The notes under the pieces are model-generated. The model was not told the origin of the DNA, ran no database searches, and saw only the letters and a list, made by a program, of their open reading frames with translations. Below are positions 1 through 7,524 of a stretch of 8,090 bases of DNA, piece by piece. Position 1 is the stretch's first letter, and each line of letters opens with the position of its first letter. The DNA comes from CAZCGA01 sp964498075 (GTDB taxonomy: Bacteria; Desulfobacterota; Binatia; HRBIN30): contig CAZCGA010000216.1 of assembly GCA_964498075.1 (NCBI GenBank), forward strand, positions 1 to 8,090, written 5' to 3'. Made by a program: the position numbers and the translations under genes.

Positions 1-1
1 C

Positions 2-880
2 AGGCGAGGGTGCACCCCAACCGATTTTCCAGCAAGTTTAGGACTTCACCAACCCGACAGTCCCGAGCACCATCGACAGCGCTCAGAGTTCATCAGAAAG
101 CTGGTTCAAAGCCAGTTCGATCAGCAGCCCATCAACGATCGGTACGTGCAAGGCACGCCCAGAACGATCGTGCAGTTTTGGCACAACCCACGACGGTTGC
201 CGGAGGACGTCAAAGACTGCATTGCCTCTTGGGCCCGCTGGGAGACGAAAGGCTATAGGCATCGATTGTTCGACGAGCGTAGCGCCAAGGTGTTCATCGG
301 TCGCTCGTTGGGTGCGCGCCACGAGCACGCCTTCGAACGTTGCTACCACCCGGCGATGCTGGCCGACTTCTTCCGGCTCTGCTACCTGTTAGTCGAAGGC
401 GGCCTCTATGTCGATGCAGACGACGTCTGCGTTTGTACACACATTGGCAGTTTGTTTGACGACGGTCGGCTGAAGGCTCAACCCCTGTGCTACGACATCA
501 ATTCTGGAACAATGGTGAACCCATCCGTGTTCCTATGTGTTGATGCCTACGCCTCGAGTTGGATTTTCTACTTCAATAACAATCCACTCATTGCAAACCG
601 AGGGCATCCAATCATCGAAAATGCGCTCAGCCGGGCAACAGGTCTTCTCGAGTTCACCGGCAAGGACGAGTTGCTGGAAATCCAGGCGACGACCGGCCCG
701 GGAAATCTTTCGAAGTCGATTTTCGAGTTTGGTACCACCTTGGGAGGTGTCAAAACCGACCTGATGATATTGCGGGACTGGGATTCATTTGCCGTCTCAA
801 GATGGTCATTGAGCTACCGCAACGATGCCAGGAATTGGCGACTCTCCAATCAACAGAAGTTCTATCGTAACGGCGCGTAG
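2..880 (+). CDS. GT32-type glycosyltransferase (OCH1/capsular polysaccharide family), 5' partial
   Basis: Probable sugar transferase of the GT32 / 'DXD sugar-binding' family, acting in the cytoplasm on a surface polysaccharide or LPS precursor. What is seen: the motif TIVQFWHN, typical of the family N-terminus; then HPAMLADFFRLCYL followed by GGLYVDADD, where the DXD residues (codons 413-421) would bind the metal and nucleotide sugar; later an ATTGPGNL segment matching the family's conserved TGP. A GTG at 146 could serve as a start, giving 244 residues. However, the same frame is open to the left edge with plausible protein sequence (SEFIRKLVQSQFDQQPIND) directly before the domain and no ATG, so I treat the gene as truncated by the window edge. 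It ends 7 bases before the next gene, suggesting an operon. The donor sugar and acceptor cannot be told from the sequence. Family assignment is confident; the start is not. Confidence 0.85.
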   Translation, partial: RRGCTPTDFPASLGLHQPDSPEHHRQRSEFIRKLVQSQFDQQPINDRYVQGTPRTIVQFWHNPRRLPEDVKDCIASWARWETKGYRHRLFDERSAKVFIGRSLGARHEHAFERCYHPAMLADFFRLCYLLVEGGLYVDADDVCVCTHIGSLFDDGRLKAQPLCYDINSGTMVNPSVFLCVDAYASSWIFYFNNNPLIANRGHPIIENALSRATGLLEFTGKDELLEIQATTGPGNLSKSIFEFGTTLGGVKTDLMILRDWDSFAVSRWSLSYRNDARNWRLSNQQKFYRNGA

Positions 881-887
881 TTTCCGA

Positions 888-3116
888 ATGAACTCTTCGA
901 AACCCCTACGCGCGGCATCGCGCCTTCTGTATTCGCTGTTTCTGCAATGCCGAATCCAACTGCCGCGGCAGCAGTGCCTTGCGTTCATGTCGTCCTCTGA
1001 TGGTCAGCAACCCGGTATCGGCCCGATTTTCGTCATCAACTTGGACAGGCAGCCGGACCGCTGGACTGCCGTGCGTCACGAGCTCGACCACATCGTAGAC
1101 GCCGCCTGCAAATCGCTATCAGAGCGGGTCGTTCGGTACTCCGCATGCGATGCGCAGGCCAATCCAGACGAATTGTTTGGTACCGTTGACGTTGAGCCTT
1201 TTTACACGCTCGGCGACCAGTTGTTCGTCGAACCGCAACCTCACGCTATCCCAAACGCGTTCGACTTGGAGCGCCCGATTAGGATGAGTGACGCAGAAGT
1301 CGCCGTTGCACGCTCGCATATCGGTGTCTGGAAAACGATTGCACAGTCCGATGCCCCCTATGCCCTTGTACTCGAGGACGACGTCTGGTTCGAGCGTAGC
1401 TTCGGGAGGCTTGTCGATCAGGCTTGGCGCGAGATGGAAGCCGCCGACCGCACCAGCCCTGCGTTCGACGTGTTGTACCTGTCTTACAAGGAAGTGCGCC
1501 ACGGTGCTCCAAAAGAACTGATTTCAAAGAGCGTGTTTCGCCCGGAACGCGGCCTCTGGTACTTGTCCGGGTATGTGCTGTCGAAGAAAGGCGCGCAGAT
1601 GCTGCTTGGGCTTCTTCCGTGTCGCGGTCCCCTCGACCTCTGGATCAATCACAAGTTCCGAGAGATGGACGTCCGGGCTTTGCGCCGCTCGGTGATCCGC
1701 CAGCGTCTCGATCTCAACTCGACGAACTCATACTCGATCCTGCCGATACTGAGCCGGATCGGCGTCCTCGACGGCAGTGACGCGGCGCTTTTTCAGCAGC
1801 GGCCGACCCACACTCCCGTGTTCGCGTTCGGAACCCCGGGGGCCGGATTGTCATCGCTCGCTATGGCCCTCTCGATGCTTGGCTATCGCTGTTGTAGCGA
1901 TTTTGACCGGATTCCGGAATGTGAGTTAGAAAGCCTTCTCACCGGCTGCACCGATCGCGTTTTCGACGCCTACGCCAACATCGAATCGCTGACGCCGCAT
2001 GTTCGCGTGCTCACACAGCGCTATCCGTGCGCCAAGTTCATCGTGATCAACGACGTAGCGGGAACCGCTGACCGCCAAGGTGGAGGTGTGTTGGACGAGC
2101 TGAAAGGGGCAGACGCACTTCGTTTACATGGTGAAAACGCCAACACTTGGCGTGCGCTTTGCGAGCACTTGAGACTCGCGCCCCCGAGCGCGCCCTACCC
2201 GGCTGTTCGGGATATTGGACAGCGAAGGCTTCGGCGCGCCCCGGTCGACGCGCTAACAACTCGCCCAGCAAAGCGGCTTCGGCACGACCGGTCACCGTGG
2301 GTCGTGGAACCGCGCGCGGGTTGGGCGGGAATCAGCGCGAGCGCATTCGATCAGTTCGAATCATCCGCCTCATCGCGGGTGCGCTTTGAGGACGATCTCG
2401 CTGATATCCAGCCGGCGCGGTGGCTATTGCGAAACGACACGTTTCCCGGAAACCTTGGACTGTTTCGTCTGGCCAACGTCACGCCGCAACCGAGTGGCGG
2501 TCTTTCACTCGCAGTCATCAAGGAGCCGCTTGGCGTTCGGAATCTTAGCGCGGCGGCGATTTCGAGCCGAGGTAGTTTCCTGTTTGGGCGCTTCGAAGTC
2601 ACGCTGCAAGCGACGAACGTCCCGGGCCTGGTGACCGGCTTCTTCCTTTACCGCGATTCGCCCCGACAGGAGATCGACGTCGAGATCGCAGGAAATCGCG
2701 CTGACCGGCTGCTGGTCAACGTGTTCTACAACCCGGGTTCCGAGGGCGCGAAGTTTGACTACGGCTACCGGGGAACGCCCGTTAGCATTCCGTTGGGGTT
2801 TGACGCATCAAAAGCCTTGCATCGGTTCGCCATTGAATGGGATCCATGCGAGATCCGGTGGTTCGTCGACGATGAACTTGTTCACCGTCGCGCTACATGG
2901 GGCCCGACCCCTATTCCGCACCTGCCCATGACGTTACATGTCAATACGTGGCCGACCCGCTCACGAGAGCTTGCAGGCCGGTTGGCACTCCGCGCGCTGC
3001 CCGCGTCAGCGATCGTGCGCCGAATCGCCATTGACGCGTTCAATGCGGACACGCAGTCGCCATTAGCGTTCGCTTCACAGGATATTTCGAACACGTCCGA
3101 GGCTCAGCTACGGTAG
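888..3116 (+). CDS. Three-domain fusion: GT25 glycosyltransferase - degenerate sulfotransferase-like domain - GH16 domain
   Basis: A 742-residue mosaic protein. Residues about 45-280 match GT25 (LPS-type glycosyltransferase): PIFVINLDRQPDRW at the start, VARSHIGVWKTI, the LEDD motif (E163-D165), then LWYLSGYVLSKKGAQMLL and GPLDLWINHKF. Residues about 308-450 look like a P-loop sulfotransferase: PVFAFGTPGAGLSSLAMALSMLGY aligns with the usual phosphate-binding loop, and TWRALCEHLRLAPPSAPYP followed by DIGQRR resembles the family's C-terminal end. The usual basic residue in the loop and the RD/RDP motif are absent. Residues about 498-719 are GH16-like: GRFEVTLQA, then EIDVE (E595, D597, E599) as the catalytic signature, then HRFAIEWDPCEIRWFVDDELV. 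No convincing signal peptide precedes the fusion, which is odd because GH16 enzymes usually act outside the cytoplasm. The ATG at 888 lies 7 bases after the previous stop; ATGs at 825 (overlapping that gene) and 987 (just before GT25) are alternatives, and none has a strong ribosome binding site. The substrate is unknown. Confidence 0.85.
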   Translation: MNSSKPLRAASRLLYSLFLQCRIQLPRQQCLAFMSSSDGQQPGIGPIFVINLDRQPDRWTAVRHELDHIVDAACKSLSERVVRYSACDAQANPDELFGTVDVEPFYTLGDQLFVEPQPHAIPNAFDLERPIRMSDAEVAVARSHIGVWKTIAQSDAPYALVLEDDVWFERSFGRLVDQAWREMEAADRTSPAFDVLYLSYKEVRHGAPKELISKSVFRPERGLWYLSGYVLSKKGAQMLLGLLPCRGPLDLWINHKFREMDVRALRRSVIRQRLDLNSTNSYSILPILSRIGVLDGSDAALFQQRPTHTPVFAFGTPGAGLSSLAMALSMLGYRCCSDFDRIPECELESLLTGCTDRVFDAYANIESLTPHVRVLTQRYPCAKFIVINDVAGTADRQGGGVLDELKGADALRLHGENANTWRALCEHLRLAPPSAPYPAVRDIGQRRLRRAPVDALTTRPAKRLRHDRSPWVVEPRAGWAGISASAFDQFESSASSRVRFEDDLADIQPARWLLRNDTFPGNLGLFRLANVTPQPSGGLSLAVIKEPLGVRNLSAAAISSRGSFLFGRFEVTLQATNVPGLVTGFFLYRDSPRQEIDVEIAGNRADRLLVNVFYNPGSEGAKFDYGYRGTPVSIPLGFDASKALHRFAIEWDPCEIRWFVDDELVHRRATWGPTPIPHLPMTLHVNTWPTRSRELAGRLALRALPASAIVRRIAIDAFNADTQSPLAFASQDISNTSEAQLR

Positions 3117-3349
3117 CAATCCGACGATAGGTGGCTGCTTTGGGTGGAGGGCGGACGCAGAAGTTGGCCGCATGGAGGTCCGCTCTGCGCCCATGCGGAC
3201 ATTCTGGCATGCCGCTGGATCGCCAAGCCAACATTCGAACCGCGGCGATTTTCAAACGGCGTAATGGTCGAGCTTATTGGTCGAGTCACGAGGGCCGCGC
3301 ACCGATTTGCGGAGTCACTAGCCGTGGAGGACCGACTCGGCTGTTTCGC
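3117..3349. other. Gap between convergent genes, no gene seen
   Basis: These 233 bases separate the stop of the GT25/GH16 fusion from the stop of the STAND gene on the opposite strand. I see no coding sequence with recognisable protein character. There is no clear rho-independent terminator: a 5-bp inverted pair AGCCG/CGGCT (3320-3324 and 3338-3342) has no T-run. The main structure is the hairpin repeat at 3178-3200, described separately. Confidence 0.6.
3178..3200 (+). repeat. Hairpin-forming intergenic repeat, copy A
   Basis: GTCCGC (3178-3183) and GCGGAC (3195-3200) form a perfect 6-bp inverted repeat around an 11-base loop reading TCTGCGCCCAT. The first 15 bases match, with two C/T changes, the minus strand of 7679-7693, and both copies end in CGGAC. 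CGCATGGA also lies shortly upstream of both. It resembles dispersed GTCCGC...GCGGAC intergenic elements that I associate with alphaproteobacterial genomes; that family link is from memory and unverified. Confidence 0.5.
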
Positions 3350-6300
3350 CTAGCGGTCCAACCGCGCCTGGTCGATCCAGCCTTCGAGCTCGAACCGCGG
3401 CGGCGCACCCTCGAAGCGCTCGCGGATCGCGTGGTGACGCTGTACTGCCTCGAGACGCCGTGCCTCGATCGCAGCACATGTCTTCCCCTCAGCGCCGGCA
3501 TCCTTGAAGATCTGCTGGATATCGCTCCAGCTGCCGTGGAGCCGCGGCGGCTCCGCCTCGAGGCTGACCAGCTCCTTGGCGCACAGCCCCGCGAAGATCT
3601 TCGCAACCATCGCCGCGTCTACGCCGTCCATCTCCGCCAGCTGCTCCTGCATGATCGCGCGCATCTCTCCCAGGTCGCGAGCCCGAATAACAGCCCGGGT
3701 GTCATTGGGAAGAAACCTGAGCACGCGCATTGCGAGATCGTCTTCGCCGAGCCAGAAGCGGATGTCCGCCAGATTCTCGAGAATTCCTTCGAGCTCGGCA
3801 TCGATTCGCGCCATGAAGCCGTCGAGAAGCTGCGCCTCGTCTGCTCGCGTGAGCAGCCGCTGCCAGGCCTCGCGGCGCCAGTCGCCCACATGCGCGATCT
3901 TGAAGTCCAGCAGCCGCTCGAATGTCGTGGCAAGTACCGCTTCCGGCAGATCGCTGACCAACTCGGCAAGCTCGCCCTTCTGCCCGAAATTGGCGATCTC
4001 GTAGAAGGCCACCGCATGGAGCGGATGGCTTGGCGTGCGTGCGAGGTGGCGGATCACGCGCGTCCAGGTCGGGCTCTGCGAATGATGCGTCCCGTACCAC
4101 CAGAGCGGCTGGGGCCAGCCGACGAACATATGGACGCAGGCAGAAAACAGCGCTGGCCCAAGCCTGTGCTCGATCTCCTCGGGGACAAGCGCGAGCGTCT
4201 CGGGATCGCCTGTCAAGACCGCGACTAGCTCCTGCGGCGGCTTGCGCAGCGTCAGCACGGTTGCAGCCAGCCAGCGCGCGTCGCCGCGGGCCTCGCCAAG
4301 CGCTTCCTCGAGAAGCGCCTGCTCCGCCGGGCTCAGCTCGTCCCACCTGGCGGCGAGCCATTTGGTCGTCACGACGCGCGCGCCCGTGTCGGCTACGCCG
4401 AGCAGGTTTCGCAAGATCCGCAGCCGGACATCTTCGGTCGAAACATCAAGGAGCGGGTCGACGATCGCGAGCTCGAACTCGGTCAGGATATACCGCTCAA
4501 GCCGCCGCAGCAGGCGCGCGCCCCAGGCTTCGATCACTGGTGCGAGCGTCTCGGGCTGCGCCGCCAGCACCGCGTCATTGACGGCGGCATCGAAGCGTCC
4601 GTCCGCAAACGAGACACTGAGCGGCAGATGCGCGATGACGACAGGCATGAGCGCCGTAAATACGCGCCAAGGCGGCCGCTCGCCGAAATGTTCGACGCGG
4701 TTGAACAGCACCAGCCGGCTGAGCAGAACGCTCGCGCAGCCCGGCGAGCGGGCGTGCGCGACGAGCACGGCGAGGATCCGCTCCCGCCGGAGCTCTTCCA
4801 GTGCATGCCAGCTGCGAGCCAGCTCGCGCAAGAGCGCGATGCTGATCGCGGGCGACGCATCGCCGTCGAGGCGCGCGAGAATGTCGGCGTCGTCCTCGCG
4901 CGGAAGTCGGCACCAGATCCGCGCGGCCGCGGCACGAACCACCGCCTCATCGGCGCGAAGGAAGCGGCGCGCCGCCGCATGGGTCAGTGCCGCCGGGTTC
5001 TCATCGAGCGTCTGTAGGAGGCGGCGCGACAGCGACAGGTCCAGCCCGAGCGGCCCACCTTCCTCGATCGCGTTCAGGTAGGGCTGCACCTGCACCAGCG
5101 GCGAAGCTTCAGAAAGCCAGTTGAGCTGGTCGGAGATAAAACCGACGCCATGTGCGACGTCAATGTCCTCCAGCCTGATCAGCACGCGCTCCGACCAGCG
5201 CGGTACTTCTTTCTTGAGCGCATCGGGCAGTTGATCGGCGAACTCAATTAGGAATTCGAAGCAGCAGTCGCGCGTTGCCGGAAATAGCGAGCGGATGCCG
5301 AGCTGCGCCGGGCCGAAAACGGCGCTGCCCCCGTCGGCCGGCAAGGCGAGCCGCAGCCAGCGTAGATTGCGAGCCGCGGCGAGCGACGTCACCGGAGAGG
5401 AGCAGGCGATCGCGCGCTCAACCTGACCCAGGATGCGTTCCTGGTCGCGCAGGATCTCGGGCGAAATCAACGTCTGGGCGCCGGCGCGCAGATACGGATG
5501 GGTGAAGTTGAATCGGCTGTCGCGCTCCTCGAGCACGCGCCGGCGCTGCAATGTGTCGAGCGCATGCTGCTGGCCGTCGCTGAGCAGCGGCGGGGCTCCA
5601 TAGGCCGGCGGCGGCCGCGGGTCATCGCCGACCGCGATCAGCAGCGGCGACGGCTCAAGCCCCGGCCGATCCTCGCCGCCGTTGACGATGAAGGCGAGTT
5701 CGGCGTCTGCTGCGCCCTCGGATGCCGTGGTGGCAAGCGCCGAGGCGGTCAGCAGGTCGCCGATACCGGGAGCCTGCATCGCCAGCGTACGCGCGAAATC
5801 TGAAGCATCCCGCTGTGCCTGAAGCAGGATCTCGTCGTCGAGTGGGCGCTCTGGAAGCTCGCCCCAGGTCTGCGCCAGATAAGCGAGTGCGCCGGGATCG
5901 CGGAGGCTCGGCCCGCGTGCGATCAACTGCTCGACCCGGGCAATGGCTGGTGCGGGCACGGCCTGGGCACCGGCGGCTGCTTGCCAGATCGCCTGCGCAC
6001 GCTCGACCGCGAGCGGCTCGAGCCGCTGCCACCGCCGTCCGCCGAGCGCGCAGACGGTGAGGTCGGCTGCCGCCCTTGTCTGTAGGAGAACTTGCTCGGA
6101 TTGCGCGACGATGAGGCGGCGATTGGCCGGAATGCGCTCGCAGAGCGCACGCAGTGCCGCCAGCCGGGCGCTGGCATCGGTCAGCGGCTCGCGCGCTCCA
6201 ATCGGATCGTCGAGCACATAGGCGCGCTCTGCGCCGACCGCATCGGTTAGGAAGCGTTCGGCTTCCTCGACGAAGGTGCCTTGCCTGACTTCGAAGCCCT

Positions 6301-7186
6301 CGACCTGAAGCCGGCCGCCGATCGCCCGCGCGGTCCAGGACTTGCCGGCACGCGGCGGCCCGGCGACCAGCAAGACGCGTTCGTTACGAAGCTGCGTCTC
6401 CATATCGGCCTCGATGCCGCGCTCGAGATAACCGTTCGGCCGCACCGCGCTTGGCGCGCGCATGGCGAGTTCGCGGAGGATCTGCGCGAAGGCTTCCTTG
6501 TGGGTGCGCTTGGATTCGACCAGAAGATCACTGAGTCGCGCGAGAATGCCGCGGATCGACAGCGTATCGAACCGCTCCGCGCGCAGCGCCGCATGCAGGC
6601 GCACTTCGATCGTCTCGGCGGTTTCCTGATCGGCCAAGCTCGTCTTCCCGAGCGCCCGCTCAAAGTCGGCGATCGGACGCGTGGCGAGCGCTGCCACGTC
6701 TTTCAATCGCGCCAGCTTGAGCTTGCTTGCCCTTCTCGGCGGCTTGGCGGCTGCCATCCTGGCGAGTTCATCGCGCAGTGCCTCGGCCAAAGCACGAGGT
6801 GCCGGCCGTGCGGCGGGGCGCCGAGTAAGCGGCCGCATCAGCAACAAGGGTGTGAGGTCGTCGTTGCAGCGCGCCGTGAGGATGAACAGCGCGTGCCGCA
6901 TGTCGTCATCGAGGAGCCGCTCGAGCAGCGATCCGCTCGCCTTCCTGCCGGGGTAATGCACAAAGTAATCGGCAAGCTCCGCGACGCTGGCGGTGCCCTC
7001 CGCGCCTTTCACCTGGATCTCGAGCGTCTGCGCCGGCGCAGCGTCCCATGTTAGGCTGGCATCCTCGCCGCCTTTCGGCTCGGGCACTAGCGAGAACGTT
7101 CCGAACGGGCGGTAGTTGAGCGCGAGCTCGATGCACGCCATGTCCTGGAATGCGAATTTCTTAGGGCCGATGACGGCGATGTCCAA
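3350..7186 (-). CDS. STAND NTPase with N-terminal PD-(D/E)xK-like nuclease and HEAT-like C-terminus (Avs-like antiphage candidate)
   Basis: Large signalling NTPase of 1278 residues, inferred to sense phage and cut nucleic acid. Residues 1-115: KKFAFQDMACIELAL, then GGEDASL (E41, D42), then EIQVKG (Q58, K60), the layout of a QxK-type PD-(D/E)xK nuclease such as Mrr or Cap4. Residues 271-330: P-loop GPPRAGKS (276-283; bases 6338-6361) and Walker B YVLDDPIG (323-330), close to the DD-x-x-G form of nSTAND3 modules. Residues 559-570, FNFTHPYLRAGA, match the 'F.HP' end of the STAND winged-helix region. From about 580 to 1250 the protein is alpha-helical with HEAT-like stretches (near 731-795 and 915-985), likely the sensor arm. 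The TTG start is chosen because GAGGAG lies 10 bases upstream, the frame closes at 7229-7231, and no other start lies between; the next ATG (residue 16) would cut into the nuclease domain. No accessory gene adjoins. The defence role is inferred from architecture only; the domain calls are by eye. Confidence 0.85.
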   Translation of the reverse strand: MDIAVIGPKKFAFQDMACIELALNYRPFGTFSLVPEPKGGEDASLTWDAAPAQTLEIQVKGAEGTASVAELADYFVHYPGRKASGSLLERLLDDDMRHALFILTARCNDDLTPLLLMRPLTRRPAARPAPRALAEALRDELARMAAAKPPRRASKLKLARLKDVAALATRPIADFERALGKTSLADQETAETIEVRLHAALRAERFDTLSIRGILARLSDLLVESKRTHKEAFAQILRELAMRAPSAVRPNGYLERGIEADMETQLRNERVLLVAGPPRAGKSWTARAIGGRLQVEGFEVRQGTFVEEAERFLTDAVGAERAYVLDDPIGAREPLTDASARLAALRALCERIPANRRLIVAQSEQVLLQTRAAADLTVCALGGRRWQRLEPLAVERAQAIWQAAAGAQAVPAPAIARVEQLIARGPSLRDPGALAYLAQTWGELPERPLDDEILLQAQRDASDFARTLAMQAPGIGDLLTASALATTASEGAADAELAFIVNGGEDRPGLEPSPLLIAVGDDPRPPPAYGAPPLLSDGQQHALDTLQRRRVLEERDSRFNFTHPYLRAGAQTLISPEILRDQERILGQVERAIACSSPVTSLAAARNLRWLRLALPADGGSAVFGPAQLGIRSLFPATRDCCFEFLIEFADQLPDALKKEVPRWSERVLIRLEDIDVAHGVGFISDQLNWLSEASPLVQVQPYLNAIEEGGPLGLDLSLSRRLLQTLDENPAALTHAAARRFLRADEAVVRAAAARIWCRLPREDDADILARLDGDASPAISIALLRELARSWHALEELRRERILAVLVAHARSPGCASVLLSRLVLFNRVEHFGERPPWRVFTALMPVVIAHLPLSVSFADGRFDAAVNDAVLAAQPETLAPVIEAWGARLLRRLERYILTEFELAIVDPLLDVSTEDVRLRILRNLLGVADTGARVVTTKWLAARWDELSPAEQALLEEALGEARGDARWLAATVLTLRKPPQELVAVLTGDPETLALVPEEIEHRLGPALFSACVHMFVGWPQPLWWYGTHHSQSPTWTRVIRHLARTPSHPLHAVAFYEIANFGQKGELAELVSDLPEAVLATTFERLLDFKIAHVGDWRREAWQRLLTRADEAQLLDGFMARIDAELEGILENLADIRFWLGEDDLAMRVLRFLPNDTRAVIRARDLGEMRAIMQEQLAEMDGVDAAMVAKIFAGLCAKELVSLEAEPPRLHGSWSDIQQIFKDAGAEGKTCAAIEARRLEAVQRHHAIRERFEGAPPRFELEGWIDQARLDR

Positions 7187-7196
7187 CTTGTTCTTG

Positions 7197-7202
7197 CTCC
7201 TC
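7197..7202 (-). promoter_or_regulatory. Shine-Dalgarno site deciding the TTG start of the STAND gene
   Basis: On the minus strand GAGGAG stands 10 bases before the TTG at 7186-7184. No ATG, GTG or other TTG occurs in frame between the upstream stop (7229-7231) and this codon. The purine-rich site therefore supports the rare TTG start. The strong site paired with a weak start codon, at a slightly long spacing, would be expected to give modest translation. Confidence 0.6.
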
Positions 7203-7275
7203 GGTGCCCCGGTGCAGTCGCCGCAAAGTTAGTGCGCTGCGCCCTGTCCGTCAGTGGCGAAGTATGGGAGCGGGC

Positions 7276-7292
7276 CACTGGAGGCGCCAGTG
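7276..7292. repeat. Short inverted repeat in the STAND gene leader
   Basis: CACTGG (7276-7281) and CCAGTG (7287-7292) form a perfect 6-bp inverted repeat with a 5-base loop. It lies about 90 bases upstream of the STAND start codon. It could be a leader hairpin or a protein-binding site. A 6-bp match in GC-rich DNA can also arise by chance. Confidence 0.35.
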
Positions 7293-7326
7293 CCTCGGTA
7301 CTTTCGAAGCGAGGGCAGACCTCTCG

Positions 7327-7346
7327 CAGGATCGGCTCCGATCCTG
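7327..7346. promoter_or_regulatory. 9-bp perfect inverted repeat, possible operator
   Basis: CAGGATCGG (7327-7335) and CCGATCCTG (7338-7346) are perfect inverted copies separated by CT. The dyad sits about 140 bases upstream of the STAND start. The tight symmetry suits a dimeric repressor site better than a terminator, as a 2-base loop cannot close without unpairing and no T-run follows. No regulator gene is visible nearby, so the role is inference. Confidence 0.4.
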
Positions 7347-7524
7347 ACGGGCTAGCGCCGACGAACGCCGTGACACCGGCACCGGCAGAGAAGGGTCCGC
7401 CCACGAGCGACGTCAGTATCTCCGATGGCCACCAATCCCACCAAGATCGCGAGCACGCCGCCAGACGCCACAGTTGGTGTTAACGCCTAGCCAAAGGCGG
7501 CTTCCTGACCTTGCACGCCCCCAA

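Noticed and set aside
3320..3342. AGCCG/CGGCT inverted pair just past the STAND stop
   Set aside because: Only 5 bp with a 13-base loop and no T-run on either strand; too weak to call a terminator.
3131..4228. 365-codon open frame on the plus strand
   Set aside because: It lies mostly antisense to the 3' end of the STAND gene in GC-rich DNA, where long antisense frames are common. Its translation shows no recognisable domain.
4242..5081. 279-codon open frame on the plus strand
   Set aside because: Antisense to the STAND gene; the product is a Ser/Arg/Ala-rich string typical of an out-of-frame shadow.
6281..7054. 257-codon open frame on the plus strand
   Set aside because: Antisense to the nuclease and P-loop part of the STAND gene, which has clear motifs; no domain seen in the plus-strand product.
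7087..7404. 105-codon frame on the minus strand overlapping the STAND start
   Set aside because: Overlaps the STAND N-terminus in another frame, has low-complexity Ser/Arg/Ala composition, and I see no recognisable domain in it.
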